A stretch of 64,000 nucleotides of DNA from Akkermansiaceae bacterium UBA1506 (GCA_002323995.1 DCQY01000134.1:32250-96249), one strand, 5' to 3'. Positions 17,128 through 26,475 are shown, counted from the first letter of the stretch. The notes: a model not told the origin generated them from the letters alone. Translations and numbers: made by a program.

Positions 17128-19335
17128 TCACAACGCTCGCCGCTTGAAAAATACGGTGCCAAGGGGCGGAATATTGACCTGAATAGACTGCGGCCGATCG
17201 TGAGCCGAGTACTCCATCGCCGGAATACCTCCACCCAAACCAGTGTCGGATCCACCGTAGAGTTTCGAGTCGGAATTAAAGATCTCCTCGTAAAATCCAC
17301 CACCTGGTACGCCTAGGCGGTAACCAAGGCGAGGCACTGGTGTCGCATTCACGACAACGACGATAGCTTCTCCACATCGGCTGCGGCGAACGAAAGAAAA
17401 GAGGCTGTGCTTGGCATCGTTGTGATCAATCCATTCAAAACCATCCGAGGCATGATCCAACTCATGAAGCGCCGCTTCTGAGACGTAGAGACGATTAAGG
17501 TCTTTGACTAGTTGCTGGATACCCCTGTGCTCATCATATTCGAGTAGATCCCACGGAAGACTCAGCGCATAATCCCACTCTCCTGACTGACCGAAATCAA
17601 GCCCTTGGAATAGCAACTTCTTGCCGGGATGAGCAAACATCCAGGCAAAGAAGAATCGTAGATTGGCCATCTGCTGCCAGCGGTCGCCCGGCATCTTCTG
17701 GACAACCGAACCTTTACCATGAACCACCTCGTCGTGGCTCAGGACAAGAACGTAATTCTCATGGTAGGCATAGATCATCGAAAAGGTCGCCATGCCGTGG
17801 TGATATTTCCGGTGTATCGGCTCTTGGCTCATGTAGCTGAGGGAGTCATTCATCCATCCCATATTCCACTTGAACCCAAAACCAAGGCCACCACTATCAA
17901 CCGGACGGGAGACACCAGTAAAGGCGGTTGACTCCTCAGCAATTGTCATGATGCCGGGGTTTTCGTCGTAGCAGACTTGATTGAGTTCTTTGAGAAACTC
18001 GATTGCTTCGATATTCTCACGGCCACCGAAACGATTTGGAACCCACTGCCCCTCTTCCCGCGAATAATCAAGATAGAGCATCGAAGCCACAGCATCGACT
18101 CGCAGGCCATCGATGTGGAATTCTTTCAACCAATACATCGCATTACTGATGAGGAAATTCCTGACCTCATTGCGACCGTAGTTAAAGATTAAGGTGCCCC
18201 AGTCAGTGTGCTCCCCTTGACGCGGGTCGGCATGCTCATATAAGGCCGTTCCATCGAAACGGCCCAGACCATGGTCATCTTTTGGGAAGTGTGCGGGCAC
18301 CCAGTCGACGATGACGCCAATGCCTTTTTGGTGACAGCGATCCACAAAGGAGCGGAAGTCATCCGGGTTGCCGAAGCGACTGGTTGGAGCAAAAAAGCCG
18401 CAAACCTGGTAGCCCCACGAACCGTCAAAGGGAAACTCTGCTACCGGCATCAGTTCGATGTGGGTGTAACCCATCTCGAGGACATATCCAATTAACTCAT
18501 CAGCAAACTCTGCGTAAGTCAGGAAACGATTCTCTTCATTAAGGCGTCGTTTCCACGAACCGAGGTGGACTTCGTAAACTGAGATGGGAGAATGATAGAG
18601 ATCTGTCTCGGCCCGTTTCTCCATCCACTCGGAATCACTCCACTCATACTGATTCCGGTCGAACGTAATACTAGCGGTCTGGTTGCCGTGCTGCGAAAAG
18701 AAGGCAAACGGATCGCTTTTGCTGCAGAGATTTCCACCTGCACCGACAATCTCGTACTTATAGTGCTCGCCGCCGCTAATATGAGGGATAAAAATCTCCC
18801 AAACACCATTGTGATTGCGCATGGGATGGACTCGACCGTCCCATGCGTTGAAGTCACCCACGACGCTCACGCGGAAGGCATTTGGTGCCCAAACCGCAAA
18901 AGACACTCCATCGACTCCATTCTGCTTGCAGAGCTGCGCTCCAAGGCAATTCCAGAGGTAGCGGTGACTTCCCTCAGCAAAGAAGTGTAAGTCCTGCTCC
19001 CCCAAAACCGGACCAAATGAATACACGTCAAACTGCGGCTCTGATAGATCTTCGCCAAACTGATAACGCAGCTGATATGAAAACTTTTGAGGCCTATTCT
19101 CAAAAAGGTGTTCGTAAAGGCCCGCCTGATCAATGCCTGTCATTTCGACCTCATCGCCGTTTTCAGTGACGACAATCACCTTGACCGTGCCGGGCCGAAA
19201 CACCCGCAGGACATGGCCAGTCCCTGCAGGGTTCTTGTGAAGCCCGAGAAACCCGAAAGGATCCGGGTGCCGAGCATCGAGAATCTGAGACAGCTCATTG
19301 GGGTCGGTGGTGTAAGCGCTTGGTTCTGATGGCAT
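17128..19335 (-). CDS. glgB: 1,4-alpha-glucan branching enzyme, GH13
   Basis: A 735-residue glycogen branching enzyme that forms alpha-1,6 branches in the cytoplasm. It has the N-terminal N1 domain (about 10-110), a CBM48 domain with SFAVWAPNAFRVSVVGDFNAWDG (about 145-235), the GH13 catalytic barrel (about 255-620), and a C-terminal beta domain. Catalytic residues seen are the nucleophile Asp414 in GLRVDAV, the acid/base Glu467 in TIAEEST, and LSHDEVVHGK as the stabilising Asp. Length is usual for GlgB. It stands alone here; a second enzyme of the unrelated GH57 type with predicted branching activity lies at 40401. Confidence 0.96.
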   Translation of the reverse strand: MPSEPSAYTTDPNELSQILDARHPDPFGFLGLHKNPAGTGHVLRVFRPGTVKVIVVTENGDEVEMTGIDQAGLYEHLFENRPQKFSYQLRYQFGEDLSEPQFDVYSFGPVLGEQDLHFFAEGSHRYLWNCLGAQLCKQNGVDGVSFAVWAPNAFRVSVVGDFNAWDGRVHPMRNHNGVWEIFIPHISGGEHYKYEIVGAGGNLCSKSDPFAFFSQHGNQTASITFDRNQYEWSDSEWMEKRAETDLYHSPISVYEVHLGSWKRRLNEENRFLTYAEFADELIGYVLEMGYTHIELMPVAEFPFDGSWGYQVCGFFAPTSRFGNPDDFRSFVDRCHQKGIGVIVDWVPAHFPKDDHGLGRFDGTALYEHADPRQGEHTDWGTLIFNYGRNEVRNFLISNAMYWLKEFHIDGLRVDAVASMLYLDYSREEGQWVPNRFGGRENIEAIEFLKELNQVCYDENPGIMTIAEESTAFTGVSRPVDSGGLGFGFKWNMGWMNDSLSYMSQEPIHRKYHHGMATFSMIYAYHENYVLVLSHDEVVHGKGSVVQKMPGDRWQQMANLRFFFAWMFAHPGKKLLFQGLDFGQSGEWDYALSLPWDLLEYDEHRGIQQLVKDLNRLYVSEAALHELDHASDGFEWIDHNDAKHSLFSFVRRSRCGEAIVVVVNATPVPRLGYRLGVPGGGFYEEIFNSDSKLYGGSDTGLGGGIPAMEYSAHDRPQSIQVNIPPLGTVFFKRRAL

Positions 19336-19416
19336 CGTGGATCACTCTATGCGTTTTTTTATTTTTCCAAAGCAGGGAGCGGAAGATTAGGTAGTTTGCT
19401 GAGCATCTTCAATGCC

Positions 19417-20637
19417 ATGTCACGTAAGCCAAGAAAATTCAATCCTCATCCTTTCGACTACCACGAGGAACTTACCCTCAACATTGAATCACTGACCAAC
19501 CTTGGCCAAGGGGTCGCGAGAGTGAATGACTGGGTCGTTTTTGTGACCTTCTCTCTACCCGGTGAAACTGTCCGGGCCCGCGTTTTCCGCAACTCGAATA
19601 CCTACTCGGAAGCCGACCTTGTGGAAGTGGTAGCACCCAGCCCTGATCGGGTGATTCCAAAATGCGAGCTCTTTTCCCAATGCGGAGGATGCCAATATCA
19701 AAACCTCGCTTACGATAAGCAACTGGAATGGAAACAGCGTCAGGTAACCGAATTACTTTGGCGCATGGCTGGAATCGAACACGAAGTCGATCCGGTCCAT
19801 CCATCACCCGTCACCTACAGCTACCGATCCAAGATTACGCCGCACTTCAAGCGGCCTAACGACGGTGAAATGGGTCCAATTGGTTTTCTCCTCTTCGGCC
19901 GCCGCCAGCAAATTATCGATGTAAAAGCGTGCCCGATTGCCTCCGAAACTATTAACCAAAAGCTCCCCGAGGTCCGCCTCGAGGCCAAGAAAAGAGCCAC
20001 GTTCTACAAGAAAGGTGCCACGCTCCTATTGCGCGATTCAGTCAGCGGCTACGTCTGCACTGATCCTACTGAGATGTGCGAACAAATGGTGGGCGATTTG
20101 CGATTTTCCTTTCACGCGGGGGAGTTCTTCCAAAATAACCCGCACATTCTGAACGAGTTTGCCAAGCACGTGCGGAAGGAAGCCCTCAAAGGAGGCGGTG
20201 TTGATTTCCTCGTTGATGCATACTGCGGCTCAGGGCTCTTCTGTCTGACCGCTGCCCGAGAGTTTAAGGAAGCTGTTGGTATTGAGATTAGCGAATCCTC
20301 GATCGACTGGGCTAACCGGAATGCAAAGCAAAACCAAATCGAGAATTGCCGCTTCCTTCAGGGAGATGCGGCTAACATCTTTGCCGAAGTCAACTTTGAC
20401 CCGACAAAGACCGCCGTGGTCATTGATCCACCCAGAAAAGGTAGCAGCCCAGAATTCCTAGATCAACTCATCGAGTTTGCTCCGAGACGTGTCGTCTATG
20501 TTAGTTGTAACCCAGCCACCCAGATTCGCGACCTTGAGCATGTGAAGGGCCATTACCGAATCACTCGTATCAAACCATTTGACCTGTTTCCCCAAACAAG
20601 GCACCTCGAGTGCGTTGTAACGCTAGAGAGAAGGTGA
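19417..20637 (+). CDS. class I SAM-dependent RNA (uracil-C5) methyltransferase, RlmD/TrmA-like
   Basis: About 406 residues. An in-frame TTG at 19396 exists, but the ATG at 19417 gives the more normal start. An N-terminal TRAM domain (about 15-72) is followed by the iron-sulfur cysteines Cys83, Cys89, Cys92 and Cys172, the SAM-binding loop VDAYCGSGLF (about 267-276), and the catalytic block VSCNPAT with Cys364 and a conserved Glu near the C terminus. This architecture belongs to the RlmD/RlmC/TrmA group that methylates uracil C5 in 23S rRNA or tRNA. The exact site modified cannot be fixed from sequence alone. The gene stops three bases from the convergent ispG stop. Confidence 0.88.
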   Translation: MSRKPRKFNPHPFDYHEELTLNIESLTNLGQGVARVNDWVVFVTFSLPGETVRARVFRNSNTYSEADLVEVVAPSPDRVIPKCELFSQCGGCQYQNLAYDKQLEWKQRQVTELLWRMAGIEHEVDPVHPSPVTYSYRSKITPHFKRPNDGEMGPIGFLLFGRRQQIIDVKACPIASETINQKLPEVRLEAKKRATFYKKGATLLLRDSVSGYVCTDPTEMCEQMVGDLRFSFHAGEFFQNNPHILNEFAKHVRKEALKGGGVDFLVDAYCGSGLFCLTAAREFKEAVGIEISESSIDWANRNAKQNQIENCRFLQGDAANIFAEVNFDPTKTAVVIDPPRKGSSPEFLDQLIEFAPRRVVYVSCNPATQIRDLEHVKGHYRITRIKPFDLFPQTRHLECVVTLERR

Positions 20638-20640
20638 GGT

Positions 20641-22428
20641 TTAGGCTCCCACCGATTCAGGCGCTTCGATCCAACGGTCGTGCTCTTTAATCAGGTCAAT
20701 GAGCCGATTGACGGCCTCGTCTTCGGGGATATTGAATTTCACCGGCTCCTTGCCGACGTAGAGATTGATTTTTCCTGGCGCGCCTCCTACATACCCAAAG
20801 TCAGCGTCAGCCATTTCACCGGGGCCGTTCACGATGCATCCCATCACTGCGATGCGAACACCCTTCAAGTGACCGGTCGCTTCACGAATTTTCTGGGTCG
20901 TTGTCTGAAGGTTAAAAAGGGTTCTCCCGCAACTCGGGCAGGCCACGTAATCGGTCTTGAAAATTCGCGCTCCGGCCGCCTGTAGAATATTGTAGGAAAG
21001 TCGCAGCGATTGACCAGGGGCCTGCTCGCCCTGCACGAGGACCGCGTCACCGATGCCATCGCACAAGAGTGCGCCAATGTTCATACTGGCAGTCAGAAGC
21101 GTTGGAAGAAAATCTTTCTCAGAATCATCAGAGGGATAAAGCACGTCTTTCAGAAGGATGGGATGCCTTGCATCGACGCGAGCAGCAAGGAGTCGGAACG
21201 CAGAAATTACATTGAGCTCAAGACCATCCTTTACTGTAATCATCTGAGGTTCTATCTGAGCATTTATTTCAGCCACGGCATCTTCGTCACGGGGGTCAAT
21301 TGAGATAACCTGTGCATCATCGATGATAACTTCGGGCTGGAACTCGCCCATCTGGTCGAGCTTGTGAGCCAGCGCGTTCCACTTTTCCCGCGAGGTGAAG
21401 ACCCGGATGGTTTCAGCCCCTCCTACAGCAATCCCTTGCACCTCGATCTTACTGGAATGACGCCGCTCGTATTCAAAAGGATTCCAGGAAACATCTTCCC
21501 AACCCAGCTCATCGGAAAGGTCCTGACCAACGGTCCTAGTCTCACGAATGATGTCCACGAGAGTCCTCGCGACCGGAATTTCATAAATCGCGTCCTCGGT
21601 CAGACTGACACGAATGGTATCGCCCACTCCATCGGCAAGTAATGAACCAATTCCAATCGCGCTCTTGATGCGGCCATCCTCACCATCGCCAGCTTCGGTT
21701 ACACCAAGGTGAATAGGATAGTTCCAATCATTGCCTTCTTCGTAGAGCCGGGCCACAAGCAAACGGTAAGCCTCAATCATGACCTTGGGATTACTGGCCT
21801 TCATCGAGAATACAAATTGGTGATAATCGTGCTTGCGGGCTATGCGGGCGAATTCAAGCGCACTTTCAACCATCCCGCGCGGCGTGTCGCCGAAGCGGTT
21901 CATGATGCGATCACTGAGGGAACCGTGATTGGTTCCGATGCGCATACCAACACCCCGCTTTTTCGCTTCCAGAACGAGCGGGGTGAACTCTTCATCAATC
22001 CGCTGCAATTCTGCTGCGTATTCTTCGTCGGTGTATTCGATTACGGCGAACCTCTTCTTGTCCGCGTAGTTGCCAGGGTTGACTCTCACTTTTTCGACCC
22101 ACTTTACCGCCTCCATCGCAGCGTCAGGCTTGAAGTGGATATCTGCGACGATGGGAACGTCTATTTCGTGGTTTCGAATGCCGGCATGGATATTCTCAAG
22201 GTTAGATGCGATCTTCCTCGTCTGGGCGGTCACCCTCACAATTTCGCAACCGGCACGAGCGAGACCAAGGGCTTCTTCCACACAAGCCTCTGTTTCGCGA
22301 GTGTCACTCGTCAACATGGACTGCACCCGAATCGGGTTATCACCCCCGATACCAACGCTCCCGACCTCAGCCGCGCGTGTAAAACGCCGCTTGGTATTAA
22401 GTGGTGAGGGAGAGTAGCTTTGGCTCAT
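20641..22428 (-). CDS. ispG: (E)-4-hydroxy-3-methylbut-2-enyl-diphosphate synthase, long form
   Basis: A 595-residue IspG (GcpE) that reductively converts MEcPP to HMBPP in the non-mevalonate isoprenoid pathway. The N-terminal TIM barrel starts with VGSVGIGGDNPIRVQSMLTSDTR; the C-terminal [4Fe-4S] domain has CPSCGRTLFNL and GCIVNGPGEMADADFGYVGG with the cluster cysteines. It is about 200 residues longer than the E. coli enzyme because of an inserted domain (about 270-470), the form typical of plants, Chlamydia, Bacteroidetes and other PVC bacteria. It lies 39 bases downstream of rseP on the same strand and may be co-transcribed with it. Confidence 0.96.
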   Translation of the reverse strand: MSQSYSPSPLNTKRRFTRAAEVGSVGIGGDNPIRVQSMLTSDTRETEACVEEALGLARAGCEIVRVTAQTRKIASNLENIHAGIRNHEIDVPIVADIHFKPDAAMEAVKWVEKVRVNPGNYADKKRFAVIEYTDEEYAAELQRIDEEFTPLVLEAKKRGVGMRIGTNHGSLSDRIMNRFGDTPRGMVESALEFARIARKHDYHQFVFSMKASNPKVMIEAYRLLVARLYEEGNDWNYPIHLGVTEAGDGEDGRIKSAIGIGSLLADGVGDTIRVSLTEDAIYEIPVARTLVDIIRETRTVGQDLSDELGWEDVSWNPFEYERRHSSKIEVQGIAVGGAETIRVFTSREKWNALAHKLDQMGEFQPEVIIDDAQVISIDPRDEDAVAEINAQIEPQMITVKDGLELNVISAFRLLAARVDARHPILLKDVLYPSDDSEKDFLPTLLTASMNIGALLCDGIGDAVLVQGEQAPGQSLRLSYNILQAAGARIFKTDYVACPSCGRTLFNLQTTTQKIREATGHLKGVRIAVMGCIVNGPGEMADADFGYVGGAPGKINLYVGKEPVKFNIPEDEAVNRLIDLIKEHDRWIEAPESVGA

Positions 22429-22467
22429 GCCGCTGTTGTCGCGTCGGCGTCGTCGCGATTGCTTTGA

Positions 22468-23988
22468 CTAACCTTCAAGAGGAAGAAACGCCGGGATGTC
22501 TTTCGGTAGCTCATCAGCACTTGTATCTCCTCTGGGCAATCGATCACCCACGTCTTTGAGTGTGACGAAGGCCATAAACCCTAACAAGAATAAAACAAAA
22601 GTAGTCTGCACCACCTCGAGGACTCTGGAAGGAATCGGACGCTTACTGACCCACTCGACCGTCGCCATGACGATATGACCGCCGTCAAGCACCGGAAAAG
22701 GGAGTAGGTTAAGGATAGCAAGGTTGACGTTCAACAGCACGCTGAACCAGAGTGCGAGACGCCACCCTTCACTGTCCTGAAAAAGGTCGTAGTAGAGGCC
22801 CATGATGCCGAATGGTCCACTGAGATGCCCAGCGCTGACATCAGACTTCGGCGAAAAGACCGCCTTCAACGTTTTCACAATGGCGTTGAAGCTGTCGATG
22901 ACCTGAGTGATGGGGTTTTCACGTTCAAGAGACTTAACCCCATCGCTACTCCACTGAACGACTCCTATCTTGGGACTGTCACCATTTAATTCCGGGACGC
23001 GCGGCGTGATAGCGATGTTCATCTCTTTACTGCCACGCTTGATTAAGAAATCGTGAGCCTTACCAGCAGTCCAACCATACTCAGCGACAGCCTGGGGATC
23101 TGCCACTTCGATACCGTCGATACTGAGAATCTGGTCCCCTTTTTTTAAACCTGCCTGTTCTGCGGGACTGTTCTCCAGCGTAGCCACTACCACCGGTGAC
23201 ACTTGGGGGTAGATGCCAATCGTTCTAAGCGGGGGCCGCCGGCTGAGGTAGGCCCAGGTTTGCTTAAACCAGGGACCATCGACTTCAGCGTGAGTTGCCG
23301 CAGCAGGGCGCTCGACAACGACAGACATTTCCTTCCCATCCCGAATAAAGTCGACCTCGATGTTCTGGTTATCGCTCGAGATCACCGTCCACATAATAGA
23401 CTGGTTCATTCCTTGAAATCGCTTCACACTTTTCCCGTCGACGAAAGTGATTTTGTCACCTCGGCGCAGACCAGCTTTCCAAGCAGGAGATTCCACGTAT
23501 TCGCCCTCCCCATTCTCCACCGCTTCGAGAACATGCCCAATTGTTGTAGAGGAAACAGCCTCACTGACGGGACGTTTAACCACAAAGACGATGCAGGCAA
23601 AGACCACCGCCAGCAAAAAGCTAAACAGAGGCCCGGCGAAGGCTACAATGATTTTGTCGAGTGGTGTGATGGGAGGAAGATCTTTTTTTGGTATACCCTC
23701 TTTTTTCTCCTCTTCTTCAACCGCACCTTCGATCGCCTCCATCGGTGCCATCTGCGGCAGGGAAACAAAACCACCCGCTGGAATACTTCCGAGGCCATAC
23801 TGCACTCCGTTGACCGTTTTCTTCCAAATCGGCTTACCGAACCAGATCTGAAAACGATCGATGTGGAGACCGCGCCAACGTCCAGCGAGAAAGTGCCCCC
23901 ACTCGTGAACGACAATCATGATGTTGAACATCATGATGACAAGAAGAACGATGCCGATGAAGCGGAGGGCAGAAATAAGGAGTTCCAT
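22468..23988 (-). CDS. rseP: site-2 intramembrane zinc metalloprotease
   Basis: A 506-residue RseP/SpoIVFB-group S2P. The active site HEWGH (His28, Glu29, His32) is in the first transmembrane helix, and the third metal ligand is Asp435 in FPVLDGGH. Two PDZ domains lie between them (about 150-220 and 260-350), and transmembrane segments occur near 115-140, 415-445 and 465-490. It cleaves membrane-anchored anti-sigma factors or signal-peptide remnants inside the membrane. The FecR-LamG protein encoded at 11311-12909 is a conceivable substrate, but nothing in the sequence shows this. A run of acidic and lysine residues (EEEEKKEG, about 92-99) sits in the first cytoplasmic loop. Confidence 0.92.
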   Translation of the reverse strand: MELLISALRFIGIVLLVIMMFNIMIVVHEWGHFLAGRWRGLHIDRFQIWFGKPIWKKTVNGVQYGLGSIPAGGFVSLPQMAPMEAIEGAVEEEEKKEGIPKKDLPPITPLDKIIVAFAGPLFSFLLAVVFACIVFVVKRPVSEAVSSTTIGHVLEAVENGEGEYVESPAWKAGLRRGDKITFVDGKSVKRFQGMNQSIMWTVISSDNQNIEVDFIRDGKEMSVVVERPAAATHAEVDGPWFKQTWAYLSRRPPLRTIGIYPQVSPVVVATLENSPAEQAGLKKGDQILSIDGIEVADPQAVAEYGWTAGKAHDFLIKRGSKEMNIAITPRVPELNGDSPKIGVVQWSSDGVKSLERENPITQVIDSFNAIVKTLKAVFSPKSDVSAGHLSGPFGIMGLYYDLFQDSEGWRLALWFSVLLNVNLAILNLLPFPVLDGGHIVMATVEWVSKRPIPSRVLEVVQTTFVLFLLGFMAFVTLKDVGDRLPRGDTSADELPKDIPAFLPLEG

Positions 23989-24134
23989 ATTGAAGCGGTC
24001 TGAAAGAGGGGCCCGAGCAATGACTGGGGCAGCGGCGAATATACCACCGAGATGGCAAGGCGCAAAGCCTACTGACGATGAACCTTAGGTAAATTCACCA
24101 TTTAAAAGTGACAAATTTGAGACCATAGGTCTGC

Positions 24135-24587
24135 ATGCGAGTTTTGTTGCAACGGGTCAGCCAAGCCTCAGTTACGATTGGGGCGGCCAAAAAGAGCCAA
24201 ATTGGCGTAGGGATACTTCTTCTGATTGGGATTTCGCGCGAGGATAACGATCAGGATATCGACTGGCTTGTTAGAAAACTGCTCTCACTGCGAATATTTG
24301 AAGACGAAAGCGGGAAGATTAATCTTTCTCTTCTCGAGATCGGCGGCGATGTGTTGGTGGTGAGCCAGTTTAGCCTCCACGCGCGCGTAAAAAAAGGCAC
24401 ACGACCCAGCTTTGAACGGGCGGCCTCCCCAGAGATCGCCATACCTCTTTACGAGAGATTCATAGCGACGCTTGAGGCAGGCCTCGATCGACCCGTAAGA
24501 ACAGGGGAGTTTGGAGCAATGATGGAAGTCGAATTGACCAATGACGGCCCGTTGACAATTTGGATCGATTCGAAGAACAGGGAATAA
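24135..24587 (+). CDS. dtd: D-aminoacyl-tRNA deacylase
   Basis: A 150-residue Dtd that removes D-amino acids from charged tRNA. It begins MRVLLQRVSQASVTI and carries both family motifs: SQFSLHA (about 77-83) for the active site and NDGPLTIW near the C terminus. Length is normal. It is divergent from rseP and is followed after 75 bases by an ABC ATPase gene on the same strand. Confidence 0.96.
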   Translation: MRVLLQRVSQASVTIGAAKKSQIGVGILLLIGISREDNDQDIDWLVRKLLSLRIFEDESGKINLSLLEIGGDVLVVSQFSLHARVKKGTRPSFERAASPEIAIPLYERFIATLEAGLDRPVRTGEFGAMMEVELTNDGPLTIWIDSKNRE

Positions 24588-24662
24588 ACCCAGTTCTAGA
24601 ACTTCTCAACGCGACACGAAAAGGCGCTAGAAATAGAGGTTGCCTGACTTTAGCGTTCTGCC

Positions 24663-25496
24663 ATGGCAGCACCTGTTTTTGAAATAGAAGACGTGACCGT
24701 TCGTCGAAATGGCCACGAAATTCTAAAGAACATCAACTGGAGCGTTGAGCGCGACCAACACTGGGTAGTGCTCGGTGGGAACGGGTCAGGGAAGACTTCG
24801 ATGCTTAATATTCTCATGGGGTATCTCACTCCTACCGAAGGTGAAATTCACATGCGAGGAAGGGAGGACGCGGTTAATTCCAAGACCCAAAGTTGGGACG
24901 ACTGGCGCAAGCGAATCGGCTTTGTCAGTAGCAGCATTTCCCAACTCATCGAACCCGCAGAAATCGCGCTCGATATTGTCAGGGCTGGCCGTCACGCTAT
25001 GGTTAATTACTGGCAGAGGATCGACGACCCGAAAGAAGTCCGAGCGGCCGAGAAGATTCTCAAAAAAGTTGACTGTGCTCACCTTCGCGATCAGCCATGG
25101 GCGCACCTTTCGCAAGGAGAACGTCAACGTCTCCTCATTGGACGCGCGCTCATGGCACGACGCATGGACATTCTCGTTTTGGACGAGCCTTGCGCCGGGC
25201 TTGATCCCGTTGCTCGTGAGCACTTTCTTGCATTTGTTGAAGAACTCACTCAAAAGGGTTCTTTCCGCTCCCTGATTCTCGTGACGCACCACGTGGAAGA
25301 AATTATTCCAGCAATCACTCACGCCATCGTGTTGAAAGAAGGTAGCGCTATTTCGCAAGGAGAGAAGTGTCGCGCCCTCAACTCTCTCAGTATGTCGAAG
25401 GCCTTTAACGGCGAACTTAACCTCCGCTCCCGATTCGGGCGATATCGTCTCTATTACGGTGATGAATTTATTCCCGAAGGTGGACAGGTATTGTAA
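24663..25496 (+). CDS. orphan ABC-type ATPase (ModF/YlmA-like)
   Basis: A 277-residue single ABC domain. Walker A is GGNGSGKTS (about 38-46), the signature is LSQGERQRLLIGRAL (about 149), Walker B is ILVLDEPCAGLDP (about 171-183), and the switch His is in LVTHHVEEI. No permease or binding-protein gene is nearby, so the transported substrate, if any, is unknown. Similar stand-alone ATPases are often annotated as ModF- or molybdate-related, but this is by similarity alone. It is convergent with a TetR regulator, from which it is separated by a hairpin. Confidence 0.82.
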   Translation: MAAPVFEIEDVTVRRNGHEILKNINWSVERDQHWVVLGGNGSGKTSMLNILMGYLTPTEGEIHMRGREDAVNSKTQSWDDWRKRIGFVSSSISQLIEPAEIALDIVRAGRHAMVNYWQRIDDPKEVRAAEKILKKVDCAHLRDQPWAHLSQGERQRLLIGRALMARRMDILVLDEPCAGLDPVAREHFLAFVEELTQKGSFRSLILVTHHVEEIIPAITHAIVLKEGSAISQGEKCRALNSLSMSKAFNGELNLRSRFGRYRLYYGDEFIPEGGQVL

Positions 25497-25591
25497 TTCG
25501 GTTAATTCATGATCGCCAGACAAGATTCATTTCATCACCGTTGATTGGTCTTGGCGGCAGCACTGGTGTGTTTCCCTCTGCGGTAGGAACT

Positions 25592-25619
25592 CCTCTCTTC
25601 CAGCATCAACGAAGAGAGG
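25592..25619. terminator. hairpin between convergent genes, possible bidirectional terminator
   Basis: CCTCTCTTC (25592-25600) and GAAGAGAGG (25611-25619) are perfectly complementary 9-base arms around a 10-base loop. It sits between the stop of the ABC ATPase gene and the stop of the convergent TetR gene. There is no T-run on either side, so it is not a standard intrinsic terminator; the position is the main argument. Confidence 0.4.
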
Positions 25620-25637
25620 CCGCCCTGCTAGTGAATC

Positions 25638-26351
25638 TTAATCAGCTATGTCTGATACCGGCCGGATCCGGGGCTGGGAAACTAATTCGAGTCCCAGAAG
25701 CAGAATCAACGCGTGCCAACGCACTCGCTCCCCGAAGTCCATTCTCATTCCAGCGAACTCTTCACGATCCATTAAGTGTGACAAATTCGCTCCCGGTGAT
25801 GCATGCGGCCATACTCCCGCCTGAAACATCGCGTGCATGGTCAGGAATTCATTCAACTGTGACTTGGATAAATGAGGTAACACCCTCCGAAGTTGAACTA
25901 ACAAGCCAACAAAAGCTTCTCTCAAAGCTCTCCTTGAACGGATCAGCAACATCTCTGAAAGTCGGGGCTCAATCTCAGAAGCAAGGGCGCCAAACAAGCC
26001 AGTATAAATTTGTCGATCTGTAAGGCTGTCGGAAAGAGCTTGAGCGACCTCTGCTGCGGTGGCTCCTGCCGGAAGGGTTTCCAAAAGTGCAGCGAACTCC
26101 TTCGACCAAGCGGCAACTTCGATTTCGAAAAGCTCGAGAAGGATAGCTTCTCGGCTCTCGAAGTAACGGTAAAGATTCGCTTTTGACGAGCCGGCCTCGC
26201 GCGCGATCGAAGTTAATCCTGCTGCTGAAACACCTCCCTTTTCAATGAGGCGGCGAGAAGCTGAGAGGATTGCACCTCTTCGCTCGTCAATTTGTTCGGG
26301 ACGCCGAGCTCGTTTCCAGTTGGAAGACGATTCTAAGGAATCAGTATTCAA
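25638..26351 (-). CDS. TetR/AcrR-family transcriptional regulator
   Basis: A 237-residue regulator. The N-terminal DNA-binding domain (about 20-75) has RRGAILSASRRLIEKGG followed by the helix-turn-helix LTSIAREAGSSKANLYRYFESREAILLELF. The C-terminal ligand-binding region resembles a TetR_C domain. The only usable start is TTG at 26351; an in-frame stop lies nine bases upstream and there is no earlier ATG, so a weak start is part of its control. A palindrome 19-32 bases before the start, next to a likely promoter, suggests self-repression. The inducer and other targets are unknown. Confidence 0.85.
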   Translation of the reverse strand: MNTDSLESSSNWKRARRPEQIDERRGAILSASRRLIEKGGVSAAGLTSIAREAGSSKANLYRYFESREAILLELFEIEVAAWSKEFAALLETLPAGATAAEVAQALSDSLTDRQIYTGLFGALASEIEPRLSEMLLIRSRRALREAFVGLLVQLRRVLPHLSKSQLNEFLTMHAMFQAGVWPHASPGANLSHLMDREEFAGMRMDFGERVRWHALILLLGLELVSQPRIRPVSDIAD

Positions 26352-26369
26352 AATAATTCACTAGATACG

Positions 26370-26398
26370 ATCACGCTCGTGATTCTAGGTTGGTTATA
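26370..26398 (-). promoter_or_regulatory. probable promoter and operator of the TetR gene
   Basis: On the minus strand a TATAAC hexamer (26398-26393) makes a good -10 box, with a weak TTATTA at 26421-26416 as -35 at a 17-base spacing. Directly after the expected transcription start comes ATCACG-CT-CGTGAT (26383-26370), a perfect 6-base palindrome with a 2-base centre. A repressor bound there would block its own promoter, as is usual for TetR proteins. No binding data exist; the call rests on position and symmetry. Confidence 0.5.
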
Positions 26399-26414
26399 AG
26401 TAAATCTAAGTCAT

Positions 26415-26475
26415 TTAATAAGAAAACACAAATCTTTTATATAAGAATATAAAGAACTATTGTTTTCTTAATAAG
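26415..26475. repeat. inverted repeat in AT-rich spacer
   Basis: The arms TTAATAAGAAAACA (26415-26428) and TGTTTTCTTAATAA (26461-26474) are complementary except for one base and enclose 32 bases of very AT-rich DNA. The block lies between the end of the M42-type peptidase gene and the TetR promoter. It could be a long weak hairpin ending the peptidase transcript or a regulator site; the sequence does not decide which. Confidence 0.45.

Noticed and set aside
19396..19416. Seven-codon N-terminal extension of the RNA methyltransferase from a TTG
   Set aside because: The ATG at 19417 gives a normal length and N terminus for the family.
21709..22407. Rightward 232-residue frame inside ispG
   Set aside because: The opposite strand encodes the clear IspG protein; this frame shows no recognisable family.
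23203..24003. Rightward 266-residue frame overlapping rseP
   Set aside because: rseP has complete active-site motifs and PDZ domains in the opposite strand; the frame is a by-product.
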